Assembly (NCBI RefSeq): GCF_043099285.1
Contig: NZ_CP170723.1
Span: 2,914,001-2,978,000 of the forward strand
Reading direction: 5' to 3'
Origin: Oryzobacter telluris
Lineage (GTDB): Bacteria > Actinomycetota > Actinomycetes > Actinomycetales > Dermatophilaceae
DNA: 64,000 nt
The position numbers and the translations under genes were made by a program. How positions within the stretch are numbered: position 1 is the stretch's first letter; the number at the start of each line of letters is the position of its first letter. This document shows, piece by piece, positions 59,944 to 64,000 of this stretch. Below the pieces are notes generated by a model that was not told where the DNA came from, did no database searches, and saw only the letters and a program-made list of their open reading frames with translations.

Positions 59944-59989
59944 CGGTCCAAACAGGTTGTCAATACATATGGACAAGGAATTTGGACCG
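59944..59989. promoter_or_regulatory. Divergent operator/promoter region of ABC importer and catabolic genes
   Basis: CGGTCCAAA (59944-59952) and TTTGGACCG (59981-59989) form a perfect 9-bp inverted repeat with 28 nt between. Within it, TTGTC (59957-59961) and GACAA (59972-59976) form another repeat. On the minus strand TTGACA with TACCTT 18 bp further is a good promoter. The segment is far more AT-rich than its surroundings. The LacI protein at 62974 is the likely binder. The 86 nt from 59989 to the start of the + gene otherwise hold only GAAGGA. Confidence 0.6.
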
Positions 59990-60073
59990 TGACAAACTAC
60001 CGAGCACAGACGACGGGGTCGCCGCCCGGTGGCGCCCCTCCCCCCACACCCGTGAAGGACCGAAGGACCACCG

Positions 60074-61015
60074 ATGAGCCCGATGCCCGACAAGTCGCGC
60101 AACACCCTCGACGACCGCTACGCCAAGCTGACGATCGGGGTCTGTCCCGACCAGTGGGGGGTGTGGTTCCCCGAGGACGACCAGCAGGTCCCGTGGGAGA
60201 CCGCCCTCGACGAGATGGCCGTGGCCGGCTTCTCGGTGATGGAGACCGGCCCCTTCGGGTACTTCCCCACCGACCCCGTCCGCCTGCAGGACGAGATGGA
60301 CGCGCGCGGCTTCCGGGTCGTGGCCGGCACCGGCTGGGGAGTGCTGCACCAGCCGGAGGCGTGGGACGAGACCGAGCGCTTCTTCCGCTCCATCGGCCAG
60401 ACCCACGCTGCGGTCGGCGCCGAGTACGTCGTGCACCTCCCGCCGATGTTCCGGGAGGAGAAGACCGGCGCCTACACCGACGAGAGGGTCCTGTCGACGC
60501 AGTCGTGGAACACCTACATCCGCAACGCCGACCGCCTCGGCCGGATCATGAAGGAGGACTACGGCCTGAAGATGGTTCTGCACCCCCACGGCGACAGCCA
60601 CATCGAGACGCCCGAGGACATCGACCGCATCTTCCAGGCGACCGACCCCGAGTACGTCGGCTTCTGCCTCGACACCGGCCACATCGTCTACGGGTCCGGC
60701 GACCCGATGGAGCTGTGCCGCACCTACCCCGAGCGCATCTCCTACGTCCACATCAAGGCGATGGACCCGGTACTGGTCCAGCAGGCCCACGACGAGGACT
60801 GGCCGTTCGTCAAGGCGGTGCACGCCGGCTGCTCGGTCGCTCCCCCGGCCGGGCTCCCCGACATGGGCCAGCTCATCGAGGCGCTCGCCGACCTCGACAA
60901 GGAGCTCTACGTCGTGTGCGAGCAGGACATGTACGGCTGCCCCAAGGACTACCCCCTCCCCAACGCCGTGCAGACGCGCGAGTACCTCGCGTCCCTCGGC
61001 CTGGGCCTGAAGTGA
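60074..61015 (+). CDS. IolE-like sugar phosphate isomerase/epimerase (TIM barrel)
   Basis: 313 residues. Opens GVCPDQWGVWFPEDDQQVPWETALDEMA, a form seen in IolE (inosose dehydratase). Metal ligands: Glu in FSVMETGPFGY, His/Asp in VLHPHGDSHIETPED, Asp-x-x-His in GFCLDTGHIVYG, and Glu in VCEQDM. GAAGGA precedes ATG 60074. It probably acts on an inosose or keto-sugar acid, but other iol genes (iolB, iolC, iolD) are absent, so the assignment is open. Operon with the next two genes. Confidence 0.8.
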   Translation: MSPMPDKSRNTLDDRYAKLTIGVCPDQWGVWFPEDDQQVPWETALDEMAVAGFSVMETGPFGYFPTDPVRLQDEMDARGFRVVAGTGWGVLHQPEAWDETERFFRSIGQTHAAVGAEYVVHLPPMFREEKTGAYTDERVLSTQSWNTYIRNADRLGRIMKEDYGLKMVLHPHGDSHIETPEDIDRIFQATDPEYVGFCLDTGHIVYGSGDPMELCRTYPERISYVHIKAMDPVLVQQAHDEDWPFVKAVHAGCSVAPPAGLPDMGQLIEALADLDKELYVVCEQDMYGCPKDYPLPNAVQTREYLASLGLGLK

Positions 61016-61029
61016 CAGGAGAGGCGACG

Positions 61030-62034
61030 ATGACCGTTCGCATCGGCATGATCGGCCCCGGCGGCATGGGCCGGGCCCACATCGACCGCATCCACAGCGT
61101 CATCGCCGGCGGTCGCGTCGTCGCGGTGAGCGACCTCGACCCCGCGAACGCCGCTGCCGTGGCCGAGCGGATCGGCGCCACCGTCCACGACACCTCGGCC
61201 GCGCTCATCGCGTCCGACGACGTGGACGCCGTGATGATCTGCAGCCACGGGCCGGCCCACGAGGTCGACGTGCTGGCCGCCATCGCCGCGGGCAAGCCGG
61301 TGTTCTGCGAGAAGCCGCTGACCCCCACCGCCGACGCCGCCCTGCGGATCATGGAGGCGGAGGTCGCCCGCGGACGCCGCCTGGTCACCGTCGGGTTCAT
61401 GCGGCGCTTCGACCGCAGCTACCGCGAGATGAAGGCGCTGCTCGACTCCGGGGACCTCGGCGAGGTGCTCATGGTCCACTGCGCCCACCGCAACCCCACG
61501 GTCCCGGAGTCCTACACGTGGGAGATGGCGATCAGCGACACCGCGATCCACGAGATCGACACGATGCGCTGGCTGCTCGGCGAGGAGATCGTCTCGGCCC
61601 GCGTCGACCGGCCGAGGAAGACCTCCCTGCGCTTCCCGCACCTGCAGGACCCGCTCGTCCTCGTCCTGGAGACCGAGAGCGGCGTGCGCGTCGACGACGA
61701 GGTCTTCGTGAACTGCCAGTACGGCTACGACATCCGGTGCGAGGCCGTCGCCGAGAAGGGCGTGGTCAGCCTGTCCGACCAGAACGCGGTCGACGTCCGC
61801 ACCGGGTTCCGCGCCTCCAACGGCGTCACCCGCGACCACAACGAGCGCTTCGGCGGCGCCTTCGTCACCGAGGTGCAGGAGTGGATCAGCGCGGTCGCCC
61901 GCGGCGAGCACACCGGCTCCACCTCGTGGGACGGCTACGCCGCGGCCTGCGTGTGTGACGCCGGGGTCAAGGCCCTCACCGCCGACGGCGTCGTCGCTGT
62001 CGAGATGGTCGCCAAGCCCGCCTTCTACGCCTGA
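61030..62034 (+). CDS. Gfo/Idh/MocA oxidoreductase (inositol 2-dehydrogenase-like)
   Basis: 334 residues. Rossmann motif GPGGMGRAH at 9-17, AVSDLDP after beta-2, the EKP motif (94-96) with Lys95, and catalytic-like DTAIHEIDTMRWLLG. GFMRRFDRSYREMKALLDSGDLG is a phrase common in IolG proteins. It likely oxidises a cyclitol or sugar to a keto form with NAD, feeding the neighbouring isomerases. GGAGAGGCG precedes the ATG. Annotated iolG would be reasonable, but the substrate is not proved. Confidence 0.85.
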   Translation: MTVRIGMIGPGGMGRAHIDRIHSVIAGGRVVAVSDLDPANAAAVAERIGATVHDTSAALIASDDVDAVMICSHGPAHEVDVLAAIAAGKPVFCEKPLTPTADAALRIMEAEVARGRRLVTVGFMRRFDRSYREMKALLDSGDLGEVLMVHCAHRNPTVPESYTWEMAISDTAIHEIDTMRWLLGEEIVSARVDRPRKTSLRFPHLQDPLVLVLETESGVRVDDEVFVNCQYGYDIRCEAVAEKGVVSLSDQNAVDVRTGFRASNGVTRDHNERFGGAFVTEVQEWISAVARGEHTGSTSWDGYAAACVCDAGVKALTADGVVAVEMVAKPAFYA

Positions 62035-62046
62035 GGAGGACCCGAG

Positions 62047-62940
62047 ATGAAGATCGCCCAGGACCCCACCCCGTTCCACCACTCCCACTCCCTGCTGGAC
62101 TTCCCCGCGGTGGTGGCCGACCTGGGGTACGAGTGGATCCAGCTGACCCCGCACAAGGACCTCGTCCCCTTCTTCGGCCATCCCCGCGCCGACGACGCCC
62201 TGGTCCGCGCCCTGGGCAAGGCCTGCGCCGACGCCGGTGTCGGGATCGCCTCACTGCTGCCGGTGCAGCGCTGGTCCGGCCCCGACGAGTGGGCCCGCCA
62301 GGCCGCCGTGCGCAACCTCAAGCGCACGATCCAGATCGCCGTCGACCTCGACGTGCGCGTCATCGGCACCGAGTTCTCCGGCCGCCCCGAACGCGCCGAG
62401 GAGTCCGAGGCCGCGTTCTTCCGCTCGATGGAGGAGCTCCTGCCGATCCTCGAACGTGAGGGCATCGACCTGCTCATCGACCCGCACCCCGACGACTTCG
62501 TCGAGGACGGGCTCGAGGCCGTGCGGATCCTGCGCGGCCTCAACAGCCCGAACGTCGGGATGGTGTTCGTGGCCTGCCACAGCTTCCACATGGGCCACCC
62601 GATGCGCGAGGTCATGCGCGCCGGCAAGGACCTCATCCGCCTGGTCCACGTCGCCGACACCATGGACCACCACGCCTCGCACGGCCTGCGCTACATCTCC
62701 AACCCCCCGGGGAACGCCGCGCGCGTCCACCAGCACCTGCGCATCGGCGCCGGCGACGTGGACTGGGACGACTTCTTCGGCGGCCTGGCCGAGATCGGCT
62801 TCCTCGACCGCCCCGACACCGTCATGTGCAACAGCGTCTTCGCCGAGGACGAGAACGGCCCCGACATGGCCCGCTACCAGCTGCACACCATGACCGAGCA
62901 CGTGTCGAGGCACCGAACCGATGCCGGGGTCCGGGGGTAG
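62047..62940 (+). CDS. Second sugar phosphate isomerase/epimerase (TIM barrel)
   Basis: 297 residues, 12 nt after the dehydrogenase, with GAGGA as ribosome site. Metal ligands are in IGTEFSGRPE, LLIDPHPDDFVEDGLEAV, MVFVACHSFHMGH and VHVADTMDH. It is related to IolH/xylose isomerase-like proteins and differs strongly from the first isomerase, so the two catalyse different steps. It would act on the oxidised product of the dehydrogenase. No catalytic assignment is certain. Confidence 0.78.
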   Translation: MKIAQDPTPFHHSHSLLDFPAVVADLGYEWIQLTPHKDLVPFFGHPRADDALVRALGKACADAGVGIASLLPVQRWSGPDEWARQAAVRNLKRTIQIAVDLDVRVIGTEFSGRPERAEESEAAFFRSMEELLPILEREGIDLLIDPHPDDFVEDGLEAVRILRGLNSPNVGMVFVACHSFHMGHPMREVMRAGKDLIRLVHVADTMDHHASHGLRYISNPPGNAARVHQHLRIGAGDVDWDDFFGGLAEIGFLDRPDTVMCNSVFAEDENGPDMARYQLHTMTEHVSRHRTDAGVRG

Positions 62941-62973
62941 GTTTCCCACGACACCCAGGACGAAGGACTCCCC

Positions 62974-63984
62974 ATGCCGACGCGATCCGGTCGACCACCG
63001 ACCATCCGCGATGTCGCGGTGCACGCCGGGGTCTCCAAGTCGCTCGTCTCCCTCGTCATCAACGACTCCCCCCTCGTCCGGCCCGCCAAGCGCGAGGCCG
63101 TCGAGGCGGCGATCCGCGAGCTCGGCTACCGCCCCAACTCCGCGGCCCGTCGCCTCGGCGGCACGGCGCTGCGCACGGTGGGGGTGCTGGTCCACGACAT
63201 GCGCCAGCCCTTCCACGCCGACATGGTCGAGGCCCTCAACGCCGGCTTCCACGCGCGCGACATGACGATGCTGCTCGGCGACGCCCAGCTCGACCGGCGG
63301 GCCGACGAAAGGGTCGTCAACGCGTTCATGAACATGCGCGTCGACGGGCTCGTCCTCGTCGGGTCGATGGTCTCGACCGAGGGGGTCCTCGAGGCGGTCG
63401 ACCGCCTCCCCTCGGTCGTCGTCGCGAACCTCGACCTCATCAGGCCGCGGGTCGACGCGTCGGTCCAGGACGACGTCGAGGGCGCACGGCTCGCGACCGA
63501 GCACCTCATCGGCCTCGGGCACCGGCGCATCGCCCACCTGTCAGGGACCTACGGGGTGTCTATCGGCATCCGCCGCGACACCTACGTCGAGACGATGCGC
63601 GGCGCGGGCCTCGAGCCCGAGGTGGTCGTCGACGACCTCACCACCGACGGCGCCTTCCGGGTCGCCACCCGGCTGCTGGGGCGCCCCGACCGGCCGACCG
63701 CGATCTTCTGCGCCGCCGACGCGGTGGCGCTCGGAGCGCTGCGCGCCGCCGCCGACCTCGGCCTGACGGTGCCCGGCGACGTCTCGGTCCTGGGGTTCGA
63801 CAACACGAGCCTGAGCAGGGCACCGGGCATCGAGCTGAGCACGGTCGACATCGGGCTGCCCGAGATGGCGCAGGCGGCCATCGAGCTGCTCTGCGACCGC
63901 ATCGCCGACCGCGACAGGCGCCGTCGGATCCGCCGGACGGCGGCCACCGTGGTGCCCCGTCGCACCACGGCGCCTCCGGCCTGA
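62974..63984 (+). CDS. LacI-family transcriptional regulator
   Basis: 336 residues. HTH: TIRDVAVHAGVSKSLVSLVINDS with hinge PNSAARRLGG, then a sugar-binding domain (VGVLVHDMRQPFHADMVEALNAG, HRRIAHLSGTYG, FCAADAVALGALRAAADLGLTVPGDVSVLGFDN). GAAGGA precedes ATG 62974. It is the last gene seen before the window ends and closes the sugar operon. It should repress both the importer and the catabolic genes through the repeats at 59944-59989. It is a complete gene; the window ends 16 nt past it. Confidence 0.94.
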   Translation: MPTRSGRPPTIRDVAVHAGVSKSLVSLVINDSPLVRPAKREAVEAAIRELGYRPNSAARRLGGTALRTVGVLVHDMRQPFHADMVEALNAGFHARDMTMLLGDAQLDRRADERVVNAFMNMRVDGLVLVGSMVSTEGVLEAVDRLPSVVVANLDLIRPRVDASVQDDVEGARLATEHLIGLGHRRIAHLSGTYGVSIGIRRDTYVETMRGAGLEPEVVVDDLTTDGAFRVATRLLGRPDRPTAIFCAADAVALGALRAAADLGLTVPGDVSVLGFDNTSLSRAPGIELSTVDIGLPEMAQAAIELLCDRIADRDRRRRIRRTAATVVPRRTTAPPA

Positions 63985-64000
63985 CGGCGTCCGCGGGGTC

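Overview
The window is about 72-75% GC by eye, codons end overwhelmingly in G or C, GTG starts are common and genes overlap by GTGA/ATGA junctions. With a complete GlgE (maltose-1-phosphate) pathway, a two-subunit ETF, ESX/Esp-type small proteins, NAD-dependent ligase beside gatCAB, and MocR/LacI/MarR regulators, this is a high-GC actinobacterium. Intrasporangiaceae-like soil or water bacteria (Janibacter, Phycicoccus, Knoellia type) are my best guess, but species cannot be read from the window. I saw no rRNA, tRNA, CRISPR array, insertion sequence or prophage.

1-6218: the cut-off N-terminal part of an MMPL exporter, divergent from a MarR regulator that is translationally coupled to a short-chain dehydrogenase; then a membrane protein, a methyltransferase, a zinc-free quinone oxidoreductase and a SixA-type phosphatase. 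6327-33433: a chromosomal backbone of translation and tRNA genes (gatCAB, ligA, a MetE-like protein, mnmA, cysteine desulfurase), continued by etfBA at 34935-36720. This order resembles, from memory, the Rv3009c-Rv3029c region of Mycobacterium tuberculosis. Accessory cassettes sit inside it: an orphan type VII/ESX-like set (11882-14597) between gatC and ligA; an alpha/beta hydrolase plus beta-propeller pair; a DksA-like protein; an acyl-CoA ligase; and a MocR-type regulator divergent from an operon encoding a DUF1272-flavin-binding fusion, the MetE-like protein and an EamA transporter. Secreted enzymes (a Tat-exported M15-like peptidase, a subtilisin) and a pirin follow.

33462-44133: SRPBCC, VOC, small membrane proteins, etfBA, a crotonase plus YbjN pair, glycogen debranching enzyme glgX, an orphan phytanoyl-CoA dioxygenase and an FMN-dependent hydroxy-acid oxidase.

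44246-55965: a six-gene run glgP-glgE-treS-mak-glgB-pgm. TreS interconverts trehalose and maltose, Mak phosphorylates maltose, GlgE polymerises maltose-1-phosphate, GlgB branches the glucan; GlgP and GlgX take glucan apart and Pgm links glucose-1-phosphate to glucose-6-phosphate. The five genes from glgE onward overlap one another. A perfect 14-bp stem closes the unit.

56162-63984: a ribose/inositol-type ABC importer (permease, ATPase, lipoprotein) divergent from two TIM-barrel isomerase/epimerases, a Gfo/Idh/MocA dehydrogenase (inositol dehydrogenase-like) and a LacI regulator, with inverted repeats in the shared promoter region. Across the window at least ten genes have a TANNNT hexamer 6-8 nt before the start codon, consistent with widespread leaderless transcription.
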